DNA of 64,000 nucleotides from Burkholderiaceae bacterium. Lineage in GTDB: Bacteria; Pseudomonadota; Gammaproteobacteria; Burkholderiales; Burkholderiaceae_A. The translations under genes were made by a program, and so were the position numbers. Shown in pieces: positions 1 through 8,058 of the stretch. The DNA is taken from the NCBI GenBank assembly GCA_018401615.1, contig JAGYKN010000002.1:1-64000 (forward strand). The letters are read 5' to 3'. Under the pieces are notes generated by a model, which had not been told where the DNA came from, did no database searches, and saw nothing but the letters and a program-made list of their open reading frames with translations. Each line of letters begins with the position of its first letter. Positions within the stretch are counted from its first letter, which is position 1.

Positions 1-85
1 GGCCCCTGATTTTCCCGGCCTGCCTGGGGCACACTGGCAAATTAAGCTTGTTGTTTGTCTCGAGAACCCACAAGGAGAGTTGGTC

Positions 86-1111
86 ATGTTGAATAAGAAG
101 CTATTAAGTATTGTGCTGGCTGCGGGGTTGGTCTCGACCCTGCCCGCCATGGCAAGCAAGACCATGGAGTCGATCAAGAAAAAAGGAGAGGTCTCCTGTG
201 GCGTGAACACCGCCTTGGCTGGCTTTGGCATCGCGGGCAGCGATGGCAAATGGACTGGCTTTGATGTGGACTACTGCCGGGCCATTGCGGCCGCAGCCCT
301 GGGCGATGCCAACAAGGTTCGGTATGTCCCCCTGAATGCTTCGCAGCGCTTCACGGCCCTGCAGTCTGGCGAGATCGATGTGCTGGCCCGCAACACCACC
401 TGGACCATGAGCCGTGACACCCAGTTGGGAACCACGTTTGGTGCAACAAATTTCTTTGATGGCCAGGGTTTTCTGGTTCCCAAGAGCCTGAAGGTGAAGT
501 CTGCCAAGCAACTCAAGGGTGCCACCATTTGCGTCCAGAGCGGCACCACCACCGAGAAGAACCTGTCCGACTATTTCCGCATGAATAAAATGACCTACAA
601 GCCTGTGGTGGCGGAGGACCTCAAGATTGTCATTGCCAACTACAACGAAGGCCGCTGCAAGGTCTTCACATCGGATGCCTCCCAACTTGCCGCCATTCGT
701 GCCAACGACACCAAGCAGCCCGATGACCACATCATCCTTCCCGAGATCATCAGCAAGGAGCCTCTGGGCCCCGTGACCCGTCAGGGCGATGAGGCCTGGT
801 CCAAGCTCGTGACCTGGGTTCACTTCGCAATGATCACGGCCGAGGAACTTGGTGTCACCTCTGCCAATGTGGATCAGATGCGGTCGGACACCAACCCGGA
901 GATTCAGCGTCTGCTGGGTCAGGGCAACAACGACTTTGGAAAGTCGATTGGCAACGACGCCCAGTGGGGCTACCGGGTGATCAAGCAGGTCGGCAACTAT
1001 GGTGAGGTCTTTGAGCGCCACGTGGGCAAGAAGACGCCACTCAAGCTTGACCGTGGCCAGAATGCCCTCTGGACCAACGGCGGCCTGCAGTACGCTCCAC
1101 CCATTCGCTAG
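86..1111 (+). CDS. aapJ: Polar amino-acid ABC transporter, periplasmic substrate-binding protein (AapJ/BztA type)
   Basis: Binds an L-amino acid (probably glutamate, aspartate or their amides, by family) in the periplasm and delivers it to the AapQM permease. The protein opens with a typical Sec signal peptide (MLNKKLL, a hydrophobic run, then AMA-S cleavage near residue 23) followed by the family 3 solute-binding signature around GFDVDYCRAIAAAALGD. Length of 341 residues fits AapJ. I place the start at ATG 86 because an AAGGAG ribosome site lies at 72-77; a TTG at 80 is also in frame but sits too close to that site. Two permease genes and an ATPase follow directly. The substrate is inferred from family only. 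Confidence 0.9.
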   Translation: MLNKKLLSIVLAAGLVSTLPAMASKTMESIKKKGEVSCGVNTALAGFGIAGSDGKWTGFDVDYCRAIAAAALGDANKVRYVPLNASQRFTALQSGEIDVLARNTTWTMSRDTQLGTTFGATNFFDGQGFLVPKSLKVKSAKQLKGATICVQSGTTTEKNLSDYFRMNKMTYKPVVAEDLKIVIANYNEGRCKVFTSDASQLAAIRANDTKQPDDHIILPEIISKEPLGPVTRQGDEAWSKLVTWVHFAMITAEELGVTSANVDQMRSDTNPEIQRLLGQGNNDFGKSIGNDAQWGYRVIKQVGNYGEVFERHVGKKTPLKLDRGQNALWTNGGLQYAPPIR

Positions 1112-1179
1112 CTGATGCACGGGCCAAGCCCCTTGGTCGCCTGAGTTCAGGCCTTGAGGGGCGGCCCGCGGAGTTTCCT

Positions 1180-2151
1180 GTGTTGAACCAGCCTGGCCTT
1201 CGAGCCATGGTCTGGCAGGCCCTGCTGTTTGCCCTGCTTGCGGTGGGCCTGTGGATTCTGGTGGGCAATCTCAATGCCAACCTTGCCCAACGGGGCATCG
1301 ATTTTGGCTACGACTTTTTGCTGGGCCCAGCGGGCTTTGACATTGCTGAGCAGGCCATTCAATACGATGCCGACAGCAGTTATGTGCGGGCCTTTGTGGT
1401 GGGGCTCATCAACACGCTTCGCGTGGCGGTGGTTGGAATTGTGCTGGCGAGCCTCCTGGGCCTGATGGTGGCCGTTGGCAGTCTGTCGCCCAATCCTTTG
1501 CTGGTCTTGCTCTGCCGGCAGTTTGTTGAGTTCATTCGCAACGTGCCCCTGCTGCTGCAACTGATCTTCTGGTACCTCACGCTGGCCGCGGCACTGCCCG
1601 ACACAGAGGCGCCCGCTCAATTGCTGCCCCATGTGTTTTTGAGCAAGAACGGCCTGCAGTTTCCATGGTTTCTGGCAGGAGCCTTCCCAGCACTCGAGTA
1701 TCCGGAGATGGGCGCCTTCGGTCTGGTGGGGGGCGCGGCCCTCTCGCCGGAGTTCATTGCCCTGCTGCTGGGCCTGTCGATCTACACCAGCGCCTTCATT
1801 GCCGAGATCATCCGAGCTGGCATTCTGGCCGTGCCCAAGGGTCAGACCGAGGCCGCCGCCGCCCTGGGCTTTACCCGGTGGCAGCAATTGAAGTTGGTGG
1901 TGCTGCCGCAGGCCTTGCGGGTCATCATTCCGCCCACCACAAATCAGTACCTCAACCTCACCAAGAACAGCAGTCTGGCCATTGCCATCGGGTATCCAGA
2001 CCTCGTGAGCATCGCCACCACCACCCTGAACCAGTCGGGCAGGGCGGTGGAGGCGATCTCCATCGTCATGGCGGTCTACCTCAGCCTGTCTTTGCTGACT
2101 TCGATGCTCATGAATCGGTTTGAGCGGGCCGCGCGGCTCAAGGAGCGTTGA
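1180..2151 (+). CDS. aapQ: Polar amino-acid ABC transporter permease (AapQ/BztB type)
   Basis: Inner-membrane permease of the amino-acid importer, a partner of AapM. It carries the HisMQ-type permease core: an N-terminal membrane segment (about residues 9-28), a large periplasmic insert, and the cytoplasmic ATPase-coupling EAA loop at TEAAAALGFTRWQQLKLVVLPQALR. At 323 residues it is shorter than many AapQ proteins, which run to about 400. The start is GTG 1180 preceded by GGAG at 1170-1173. The stop codon lies 1 base before the start of the next permease gene, so translation of the two is probably coupled. Confidence 0.88.
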   Translation: MLNQPGLRAMVWQALLFALLAVGLWILVGNLNANLAQRGIDFGYDFLLGPAGFDIAEQAIQYDADSSYVRAFVVGLINTLRVAVVGIVLASLLGLMVAVGSLSPNPLLVLLCRQFVEFIRNVPLLLQLIFWYLTLAAALPDTEAPAQLLPHVFLSKNGLQFPWFLAGAFPALEYPEMGAFGLVGGAALSPEFIALLLGLSIYTSAFIAEIIRAGILAVPKGQTEAAAALGFTRWQQLKLVVLPQALRVIIPPTTNQYLNLTKNSSLAIAIGYPDLVSIATTTLNQSGRAVEAISIVMAVYLSLSLLTSMLMNRFERAARLKER

Positions 2152-2152
2152 G

Positions 2153-3190
2153 GTGTCCGAGACCGTCAAGGCACTCCTCAAAGGCAAGCTCAACACCGCC
2201 ATCACCCTGAGCCTCCTGGTGCTGTTTGTCTGGATGGCCAGCGTGCTGCTGCCGTGGGGGCTTTTCAACGCCGTCTTCGCAGTGGACCTCAATGCCTGCC
2301 GGGAGGCTCGTGGCCAGGGCGCCTGCTGGGGCGTGGTGGGCGAGAAATGGAAGCTCATTATTTTTGGCCGGTACCCCTTTGAAGAGGCCTGGCGACCGGT
2401 GGTGGCCAGCCTGCTGATGGTGGCCGCCTGCATTGCCATCTGCCAGCGGCAACTCTGGCGGCCCTCGACCTTCATCGCGGCAGCCCTCGTGCTGGTGGGC
2501 TCGGTGGCCCTGATGGTTGGTGGGTTCGCAGGCCTGAGCCATGTGCCGACCGAGCGCCTGGGGGGGCTGGCCCTGACCCTCTTGCTGGCCATTCTTGGCA
2601 ACATTCTCTCGCTCCCATTGGCGGTGTTGCTGGCCCTGGGCAGAACCTCCGACCTCCCATTCATTCGGGCGGTCTGCACGAGCTTTATCGAGATCATTCG
2701 TGGTGTGCCCCTGATCACCGTGCTCTTCATGGCGAGCTTCATGTTCCCCTTGTTCATGCCGAGCGGGACCAATCCAGACGTCCTGTTGCGGGTGGCTGCT
2801 GGCCTCATTATTTTTAGTGCGGCCTATCAGGCCGAGGTGATTCGTGGGGGCATCAACAGTGTGCCCAAGGGCCAGATTGAGGCGGCCAAGGCCCTGGGCA
2901 TGGGCTATTGGCTGATTCAAACCCGCATTGTCTTGCCGCAGGCCTTCCGAGTGGTGGTGCCGCCCCTGGTCAACAGCTTCATTGCCATTTTCAAGGACAC
3001 CTCGCTGGTCACCATTGTGAGCATGTACGAGCTCTTTGGCGGCCTGCGCCTTGCCCTTGGCGACCCGGAGTGGCGCGCCTTCTACATCGAAGGATTTATT
3101 TTTGTTGCCCTGATTTACTGGGTCTTTTGCAGTGCCATGAGCCGATATGCCAGTGGGTTGGAGCGTGATTTTGCTGCCGCTCGACATTAA
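2153..3190 (+). CDS. aapM: Polar amino-acid ABC transporter permease (AapM/BztC type)
   Basis: Second permease of the importer, expected to form a heterodimer with AapQ. A 345-residue membrane protein with several hydrophobic N-terminal segments and a C-terminal HisMQ core; the EAA loop reads IEAAKALGMGYWLIQTRIVLPQAFR. The open frame extends upstream to 2120, but I use GTG 2153 because AAGGAG at 2140-2145 is well placed and the longer version would run 32 bases into aapQ. The 1-base gap to aapQ and the ATPase gene 15 bases downstream indicate one operon. Confidence 0.88.
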   Translation: MSETVKALLKGKLNTAITLSLLVLFVWMASVLLPWGLFNAVFAVDLNACREARGQGACWGVVGEKWKLIIFGRYPFEEAWRPVVASLLMVAACIAICQRQLWRPSTFIAAALVLVGSVALMVGGFAGLSHVPTERLGGLALTLLLAILGNILSLPLAVLLALGRTSDLPFIRAVCTSFIEIIRGVPLITVLFMASFMFPLFMPSGTNPDVLLRVAAGLIIFSAAYQAEVIRGGINSVPKGQIEAAKALGMGYWLIQTRIVLPQAFRVVVPPLVNSFIAIFKDTSLVTIVSMYELFGGLRLALGDPEWRAFYIEGFIFVALIYWVFCSAMSRYASGLERDFAAARH

Positions 3191-3205
3191 GGGAGTCAAT
3201 GCACC

Positions 3206-3940
3206 ATGGCCATGATTGAGTTCGAAAGCGTCTCCAAGTGGTTCGGCAGCTTTCAGGTCTTAAACGATGTCAACCTGCAAGTTCAGAACGGCGAGCGGAT
3301 CGTGGTCTGTGGGCCCTCCGGTAGTGGCAAGTCGACGCTCATTCGTTGTGTCAATGCGCTCGAACCCTATCAGAAGGGCCGCATCACAGTGGGGGGAACC
3401 GAGCTGACCACCGACTTAAAGTCGATCAACCAGGTGCGGGCCCGCGTGGGCATGGTCTTTCAGAGTTTCAACCTGTTCCCGCACATTTCGGTCCTCGAGA
3501 ACCTGACCCTTGCGCCCATCAAGGTGAGGGGCGTGGCAGAGGATGAGGCCAAACGCGAGGCCATGGTTCAGTTGGAGCGCGTCAAGATCGCCGAGCAGGC
3601 GCAGAAATACCCGGGCCAGCTCTCTGGTGGACAGCAGCAGCGTGTGGCGATCGCGAGGGCACTCTGCATGAAGCCCGACGTGCTCTTGTTTGATGAGCCC
3701 ACCAGTGCGCTTGACCCAGAAATGGTCAAGGAGGTGCTCGATGTCATGGTGGAGCTTGCCAAGCAGGGCTCGACCATGATCTGTGTGACCCATGAGATGG
3801 GTTTTGCCCGAGAGGTCGCGGATCGGGTGGTCTTCATGGATGTCGGGAGCATCGTTGAAGAGGCCCCTCCCGAACAATTTTTTCAGTCGCCCAGGCACCC
3901 CAGGGCCATCGACTTTCTGAGCAAGATCCTGGCCCACTAG
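3206..3940 (+). CDS. aapP: Polar amino-acid ABC transporter ATP-binding protein (AapP/BztD/GlnQ type)
   Basis: Cytoplasmic ATPase that powers the AapJQM importer. All ABC motifs are visible in order: Walker [11 protein letters not shown]-loop [11 protein letters not shown], signature [15 protein letters not shown], Walker [15 protein letters not shown] and the switch histidine in CVTHEMGFA. The length of 244 residues is standard. The start ATG 3206 is preceded by GGGAG at 3191-3195; an in-frame ATG follows two codons later and cannot be excluded. It closes the four-gene transporter operon. Confidence 0.93.
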   Translation: MAMIEFESVSKWFGSFQVLNDVNLQVQNGERIVVCGPSGSGKSTLIRCVNALEPYQKGRITVGGTELTTDLKSINQVRARVGMVFQSFNLFPHISVLENLTLAPIKVRGVAEDEAKREAMVQLERVKIAEQAQKYPGQLSGGQQQRVAIARALCMKPDVLLFDEPTSALDPEMVKEVLDVMVELAKQGSTMICVTHEMGFAREVADRVVFMDVGSIVEEAPPEQFFQSPRHPRAIDFLSKILAH

Positions 3941-3999
3941 CGGGCAGAGCCGGGGAAGCGCCGAGCCCGGGCAGGCTACAATTTTAGATTGCCTCGAGA

Positions 4000-4035
4000 G
4001 AGCTTTAGATGCCACAGGGAGCTTTAGATGCCACA
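4000..4035 (+). repeat. Tandem 19-bp duplication of the ttuC translation start
   Basis: The 17-mer GAGCTTTAGATGCCACA occurs at 4000-4016 and again at 4019-4035, a period of 19 bases. Each copy includes an ATG. The second ATG (4028) opens the real gene; the first (4009) is in a different frame, because 19 is not a multiple of 3. The second copy also supplies the AGGGAG ribosome site of the true start. Confidence 0.9.
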
Positions 4036-5095
4036 TCAGATTGCGGTCCTTCCCGGAGACGGGATCGGCAAGGAGGTGATGCCGCAGGGGCTGCGGGTGA
4101 TCGAGGCGGCAGCTCGTCGCTTTAACATTTCGCTCAAGATCGACCACTTCGACTTTGCCTGCTGCGACCACTACCTCGCACACGGCGAGATGATGCCCGC
4201 CAACTGGAAGGAACAGATTGGCGGACACGATGCGATTTTTTTTGGTGCAGTGGGCTGGCCAGCAGCGGTGCCGGATCACATCTCGCTCTGGGGCTCCCTG
4301 ATCAAGTTTCGTCGGGAGTTCGACCAATACGTGAACCTTCGACCGGTGAGGCTGATGCCTGGCGTGAGATGCCCCCTGGCGGGCCGGGTGCCAGGAGACA
4401 TTGATTTTTACGTGGTCCGCGAGAACACCGAGGGCGAGTACTCTGCGGTGGGCGGAACCATGTTTGCGGGAACTGACCGCGAGGTGGTGGTGCAGGAGTC
4501 TGTTTTCAGTCGCTTTGGAACCGATCGGATCCTAAAGTTTGCATTCGAACTTGCCCAGCGGCGCCCCAAAAAACACCTCACCGCTGCCACGAAATCCAAT
4601 GGCATTGCGATCACGATGCCCTATTGGGACAGCCGGGTCGAGGAGATGGCCAAGCGTTTTGCTGACATCAGGTTGGACAAATATCACATCGATATTCTCT
4701 CAGCACACTTCGTGCTGCATCCCGACTGGTTTGATGTCGTGGTTGCGAGCAACCTCTTTGGGGACATCCTGTCTGATCTTGGGCCTGCCTGCGCGGGCAC
4801 CATCGGCATTGCGCCGTCTGGAAATCTCAATCCAGAGCGCGCGTTCCCATCTCTTTTTGAGCCAGTCCATGGCTCCGCGCCGGATATCTGCGGTCAAGGC
4901 ATTGCGAACCCGATCGGCCAGATCTGGTCTGGCGCCATGATGCTGGAATTTCTCGGGCATGCCGATGCCCACGACGCCATCCTGCGCGCCATTGAAGATG
5001 TCTTGCGAAGCGGTCCGAAGACGCCCGATCTTGGCGGGGTGGCCGACACCGCCACCGTCGGTCAGGCCATTGCCGATCGGGTCTCTCAGGCATGA
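4028..5095 (+). CDS. ttuC: Tartrate dehydrogenase/decarboxylase-like enzyme (isocitrate/isopropylmalate dehydrogenase superfamily)
   Basis: NAD- and metal-dependent beta-decarboxylating dehydrogenase. It has the N-terminal LPGDGIGKEV motif, the substrate segment RPVRLMPGVRCPL, the catalytic region YVVRENTEGEYS, and the metal-binding NLFGDILSDLGP with the following GSAPDI stretch. The RENTEGEYS context and the absence of a leuCD neighbour favour tartrate or D-malate over isopropylmalate as substrate, but substrate choice in this family is hard to read from sequence. A glycerate kinase gene overlaps its end by 4 bases; tartrate dehydrogenase makes glycerate or oxaloglycolate, so the pair fits tartrate/glycerate use. 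The start lies inside a 19-bp duplication. Confidence 0.82.
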   Translation: MPHQIAVLPGDGIGKEVMPQGLRVIEAAARRFNISLKIDHFDFACCDHYLAHGEMMPANWKEQIGGHDAIFFGAVGWPAAVPDHISLWGSLIKFRREFDQYVNLRPVRLMPGVRCPLAGRVPGDIDFYVVRENTEGEYSAVGGTMFAGTDREVVVQESVFSRFGTDRILKFAFELAQRRPKKHLTAATKSNGIAITMPYWDSRVEEMAKRFADIRLDKYHIDILSAHFVLHPDWFDVVVASNLFGDILSDLGPACAGTIGIAPSGNLNPERAFPSLFEPVHGSAPDICGQGIANPIGQIWSGAMMLEFLGHADAHDAILRAIEDVLRSGPKTPDLGGVADTATVGQAIADRVSQA

Positions 5096-6384
5096 CGGGC
5101 GCGGGCGATTGGTTGGGGCTGCTTCGGCAGAGCTACGTGGCGGCTGTGGCAGCAGCAGACCCCCTGCAGATCGTCGCTGGTCATCTGCCCAGACCCCCCA
5201 GGGGAAGGACCCTGGTGGTGGGGGCGGGCAAGGCAGCGGCCTCCATGGCAGCTGCGGTCGAGGCGGCATGGCCGTCCTCCTCGCCGCTCGAGGATCGGAT
5301 CACTCGTTATGCACACGGATTGCCGCTCAAGCGGATTCGATGTGTGGAGGCTGGGCACCCCGTTCCAGATCAGGCCGGCGAGGCAGCAAGCGAGGAGATT
5401 CTCGAGCGCGTCATGGCATTGGGCCCAGACGACACCCTGATCGCCCTGGTGTCGGGGGGTGGTTCGAGCCTGCTCTCCCTGCCTGCGATGGGCATCTCGA
5501 TGGCCGATCTCAAGCAACTCACTCAGGACCTCCTTCGAAGCGGGGCCCCCATCACGGAGATGAACGTTGTTCGCAAGCATCTCTCTCGGATACAAGGTGG
5601 CCGTCTGGCCCTGGCCTCGCGCGCCCCGGTCTGGGCCTTGGTGATCTCGGACGTGGTGGGCGACGATCCCTCCGCAATCGCCTCGGGCCCGTGCTCGGCG
5701 GACCCGTCAACCTATCAGGATGCCGTTGACATTCTGGTCAGATGGGGTGTCACAGCCCCCCCATCGATTGCAGCCCACCTGGAGGCGGGTCTTGGCGGGC
5801 AGGCGCCTGAGACGCCAAAGCCAGGTGACCCTAGACTTGCCCATGTGAAGACTGCCTTGATCGCCACTGCTCGCCAGAGCCTGCAGGCCGCCGCAGAGGT
5901 CTTTCGGTCGGCCGGTGTCACCCCGGTCTTGCTGGGCGACTCTGTCACTGGAGAGGCCCGCGATGTTGCCCAAGGCCTTGCCTCTTGGGTTCGAGAAATC
6001 GCTGAGGGTCGGGATGCGCTGGTGCGAATGCCTGTGGTCTTGATCTCTGGCGGAGAGTGCACGGTCACGGTTCGTGGGGAGGGCCGTGGCGGCCGCTGCG
6101 CTGAGTACCTGCTGGCCATGGCCCTTGCGCTCGAGAGCCTCGGTGTGGCGCATGCCGTCTATGGTGTTGCCGCGGACACCGATGGCATTGATGGCTCGAG
6201 CCCCCATGCAGGCGTCTTGCTGTCCCCTCGAACCCTCGCCGATGCAGCCGCAAAGGGCGTATCGGCTCGACAGGCGCTTGATCGCAACGATTCGCTCGCG
6301 GTCTTTGAGCCCCTTGGGCAGGTTGTGACCACCGGACCAACCCTCACCAATGTCAACGACTACCGCGCGATCCTAATCGTATGA
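5092..6384 (+). CDS. ttuD: Glycerate 2-kinase of the MOFRL family (TtuD/GckA type)
   Basis: Phosphorylates D-glycerate with ATP, feeding it into glycolysis. The 430-residue protein shows the family landmarks: GAGKAAASMAAAVE near residues 44-57, GHPVPDQAGEAASEE, the SGGGSSL phosphate-binding loop, NVVRKHLSRIQGG, and the C-terminal MOFRL domain with AADTDGIDGSSPHAG. Related genes were once called hydroxypyruvate reductase (TtuD). It overlaps the dehydrogenase gene by 4 bases (ATGA), so the two are almost certainly co-translated. Confidence 0.87.
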   Translation: MTGAGDWLGLLRQSYVAAVAAADPLQIVAGHLPRPPRGRTLVVGAGKAAASMAAAVEAAWPSSSPLEDRITRYAHGLPLKRIRCVEAGHPVPDQAGEAASEEILERVMALGPDDTLIALVSGGGSSLLSLPAMGISMADLKQLTQDLLRSGAPITEMNVVRKHLSRIQGGRLALASRAPVWALVISDVVGDDPSAIASGPCSADPSTYQDAVDILVRWGVTAPPSIAAHLEAGLGGQAPETPKPGDPRLAHVKTALIATARQSLQAAAEVFRSAGVTPVLLGDSVTGEARDVAQGLASWVREIAEGRDALVRMPVVLISGGECTVTVRGEGRGGRCAEYLLAMALALESLGVAHAVYGVAADTDGIDGSSPHAGVLLSPRTLADAAAKGVSARQALDRNDSLAVFEPLGQVVTTGPTLTNVNDYRAILIV

Positions 6385-6426
6385 CGGCCCAGCACTGCCC
6401 CTCACCCCTTGGAGTGGTCTAGAGAG

Positions 6427-7545
6427 ATGGCCCAGACCGTCGACGACCTTGGCTCGGATTGTTCCCTTGGTTCGGATCGTTCCCTTGGCTCGGATCGTTC
6501 CCTTGTCTTGGATCGCCCGGATGATTGGCACGTCCATTTTCGGGATGGTGATGTGCTTGCCGATGTGGTGACCGCCACCGCAAGGCAGTTTGGACGAGCG
6601 CTGGTGATGCCAAACCTCAAGCCCCCCGTGACCAGCGCTGATCAGGCCCTCGCCTACCGGGCGCGAATCCTCTCGAGCCTTCCGTCAGACAGCACCTTTG
6701 AGCCTTGGATGACGCTCTACCTCACCGATCGCACATCTGCAGAGATGGTGCGGGATGCAAAACGAAGCGGCTGTGTGTTGGCCTTTAAGCTCTATCCGGC
6801 TGGTGCCACCACCAATTCAGACTCTGGCGTGACGGATCTGCGCAACTGTCGTGCAGCCCTTGCAGAGATGGAGCGCCAGGGCGTTGTGCTGTGCCTGCAC
6901 GGGGAGGTCACGGGCCCCCACGATGACATCTTCGATCGGGAGGCCCTTTTTATCAGCAGGGTGCTGCAGCCACTGCGCCAAGACTTTCCCGCACTCAGGC
7001 TGGTCTTTGAGCACATCACCACCGAAGAGGCGGCAAGTTATGTCGCCCAGGCAGACGGGCCCATCTGCGCCACGATCACGCCCCAACACCTTCTCTTTAA
7101 TCGGAACCGAATGTTTCAGGGTGGCCTTCGCCCCCACTTCTATTGTCTGCCCGTGCTCAAGCGCGAGCACCACCGACTGGCCCTCATCAAGGCCGCCACG
7201 GGAGGCAGCCCCCGGTTTTTCCTCGGCACCGACACCGCGCCGCATCCGCGGCATCTTAAGGAGGCCGACTGTGGCTGTGCGGGCTGCTTTTCTGCCCTAA
7301 CCGCCCTGGAGTTGTATGCCCAAGTCTTCGATCAGCAAGGGGCCTTGCATCGCTTAGAGGCCTTTGCCAGTCACCATGGCGCCGACTTCTATGGTCTGCC
7401 CCGCGCTCGCAGCAAGGTCTTGTTGCGCCGAAGACCCCAGCGCGTGCCGCAGGCCTGTCGATTTGGGTCAGAGGAGGTGGTGCCCCTTTTGGCTGGCGAG
7501 ACAATTGAATGGACTCTCGAGGGGCCCGTTGCTGCCCAGGATTGA
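6427..7545 (+). CDS. pyrC: Dihydroorotase (PyrC type)
   Basis: Zinc amidohydrolase that interconverts carbamoyl-aspartate and dihydroorotate in pyrimidine synthesis. Metal ligands are clear: the HVHFRDGD motif, the lysine in LAFKLYPAGATTNSD, histidines in LCLHGEV and FEHITTEEAA, and the aspartate in FFLGTDTAPHPR. At 372 residues it is longer than the roughly 350 of E. coli PyrC, because residues 8-25 are three copies of a hexapeptide (LGSDRS type). I start it at ATG 6427; the frame is open back to TTG 6409, with GGAG at 6411-6414. It is 42 bases after the kinase gene. Its 3' end holds the likely rnpB promoter. Confidence 0.9.
   Translation: MAQTVDDLGSDCSLGSDRSLGSDRSLVLDRPDDWHVHFRDGDVLADVVTATARQFGRALVMPNLKPPVTSADQALAYRARILSSLPSDSTFEPWMTLYLTDRTSAEMVRDAKRSGCVLAFKLYPAGATTNSDSGVTDLRNCRAALAEMERQGVVLCLHGEVTGPHDDIFDREALFISRVLQPLRQDFPALRLVFEHITTEEAASYVAQADGPICATITPQHLLFNRNRMFQGGLRPHFYCLPVLKREHHRLALIKAATGGSPRFFLGTDTAPHPRHLKEADCGCAGCFSALTALELYAQVFDQQGALHRLEAFASHHGADFYGLPRARSKVLLRRRPQRVPQACRFGSEEVVPLLAGETIEWTLEGPVAAQD
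6448..6519 (+). repeat. 18-bp tandem repeat encoding LGSDRS hexapeptides in pyrC
   Basis: Three near-identical 18-bp units, of type CTTGGCTCGGATCGTTCC, lie at 6448-6465, 6466-6483 and 6484-6501. A fourth, diverged unit at 6502-6519 leads into the conserved DRPDDWHVHF start of the enzyme. The unit length keeps the frame, so expansion or loss adds or removes exactly six residues. It resembles slipped-strand expansion from the original N-terminus. Confidence 0.9.
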
Positions 7546-7556
7546 ATCGTTATCAT
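7529..7556 (+). promoter_or_regulatory. Probable sigma-70 promoter of rnpB
   Basis: TTGCTG (7529-7534), a 16-base spacer and TATCAT (7551-7556) lie inside the last codons of pyrC and just after them. The predicted start would fall at about 7563-7564, exactly where the RNase P RNA stem begins. The match is moderate, but the position is right. Confidence 0.55.
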
Positions 7557-7563
7557 TCGGGTG

Positions 7564-7924
7564 GGAAGTGGGCTGGGCGACCGCTGCTGGCATGCCAGGA
7601 GAGGAAGGTCCGGACTCCGCAGGAAAGGGTGACGGCTAACGGCCGTACGCAGCAAGTGGGTGAGAGCCCACCCAAGGCGAGGAATAGGGCCACAGAGACG
7701 AGCATTCGCTGGAAACGGCGAGGATGTGAAACGCGGTAACCTCCACCCGGAGCAACACCAAGTAGGCGCACGACGGGCCTTCGGGCCCCGAAAGGGTGTT
7801 CCGCCTCACGTGCGCGGGTCGGTGGCTTGAGCCCCCTAGTAATGGGGGGCCTAGATGGATGGTCGCCATAGGGGGGGTCGAGAGGCCCCCTCCGTAACAG
7901 AATCCGGCCTACAGGCCCGCTTCC
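7564..7924 (+). ncRNA. rnpB: RNase P RNA (bacterial class A)
   Basis: Catalytic RNA of RNase P, which trims tRNA 5' ends. The ends pair as the P1 helix: GGAAGTGGGCT at 7564-7574 with GGCCCGCTTCC at 7914-7924. The universally conserved blocks are present: GAGGAAGGTCCGGACTCC near 7601 and ACAGAATCCGG at 7897-7907, together forming the P4 core. Length of about 361 nt is normal. It sits between pyrC and mraZ; Pseudomonas also has rnpB just upstream of mraZ, so the placement is conserved. Confidence 0.96.
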
Positions 7925-7930
7925 TTTTTT
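7906..7930 (+). terminator. Rho-independent terminator of rnpB
   Basis: A short GGCC-TACA-GGCC hairpin (7906-7917), part of the RNA 3' end, is followed after a C-rich spacer by a run of six T (7925-7930). It fits the usual 3' end of rnpB transcripts. Confidence 0.6.
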
Positions 7931-7951
7931 AATCCCTTTCCAATTACTGGC

Positions 7952-7980
7952 TTGACCCGGTTTGACCTTTTCCCTAAAGT
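7952..7980 (+). promoter_or_regulatory. Sigma-70 promoter of the dcw cluster (mraZ promoter)
   Basis: TTGACC (7952-7957), a 17-base spacer and TAAAGT (7975-7980). A second TTGACC lies 10 bases downstream (7962-7967) but lacks a good -10 partner. Transcription would start near 7987, within the MraZ operator. Confidence 0.65.
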
Positions 7981-8014
7981 GGGAAATCGTGTGAAAAAGT
8001 GCATATTTGTGGGG
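7979..8014 (+). promoter_or_regulatory. MraZ operator: four GTG-type repeats phased at 10 bp
   Basis: Hexamers GTGGGA (7979), GTGTGA (7989), GTGCAT (7999) and GTGGGG (8009) start exactly 10 bases apart. MraZ is known to bind 10-bp-spaced TGGGN repeats in the mraZ promoter and repress the dcw operon. The outer two copies match best. The array starts in the -10 box and spans the start of transcription, as expected for a repressor site. Confidence 0.7.
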
Positions 8015-8058
8015 ATGCTTCCCTTTCTCGTGTGCGTCACGCCAAACCAGGGGGTTTT

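Noticed and set aside
104..1120. Long open frame on the minus strand, opposite aapJ
   Set aside because: It mirrors a well-supported gene, has no family motif and no ribosome site; GC-rich codon use commonly leaves the antisense frame open.
1147..2808. A 553-codon minus-strand frame across aapQ and aapM
   Set aside because: It spans two real, motif-bearing genes and their junction, and its composition (Gln/Arg/His-rich) is typical of an antisense shadow.
3977..3982. TACAAT as a -10 box for ttuC
   Set aside because: No acceptable -35 lies 16-18 bases upstream, so I did not list it as a promoter.
7553..7869. Several short frames on both strands over the RNase P RNA
   Set aside because: The region is a structured RNA with paired ends and conserved core; the frames have no motif.
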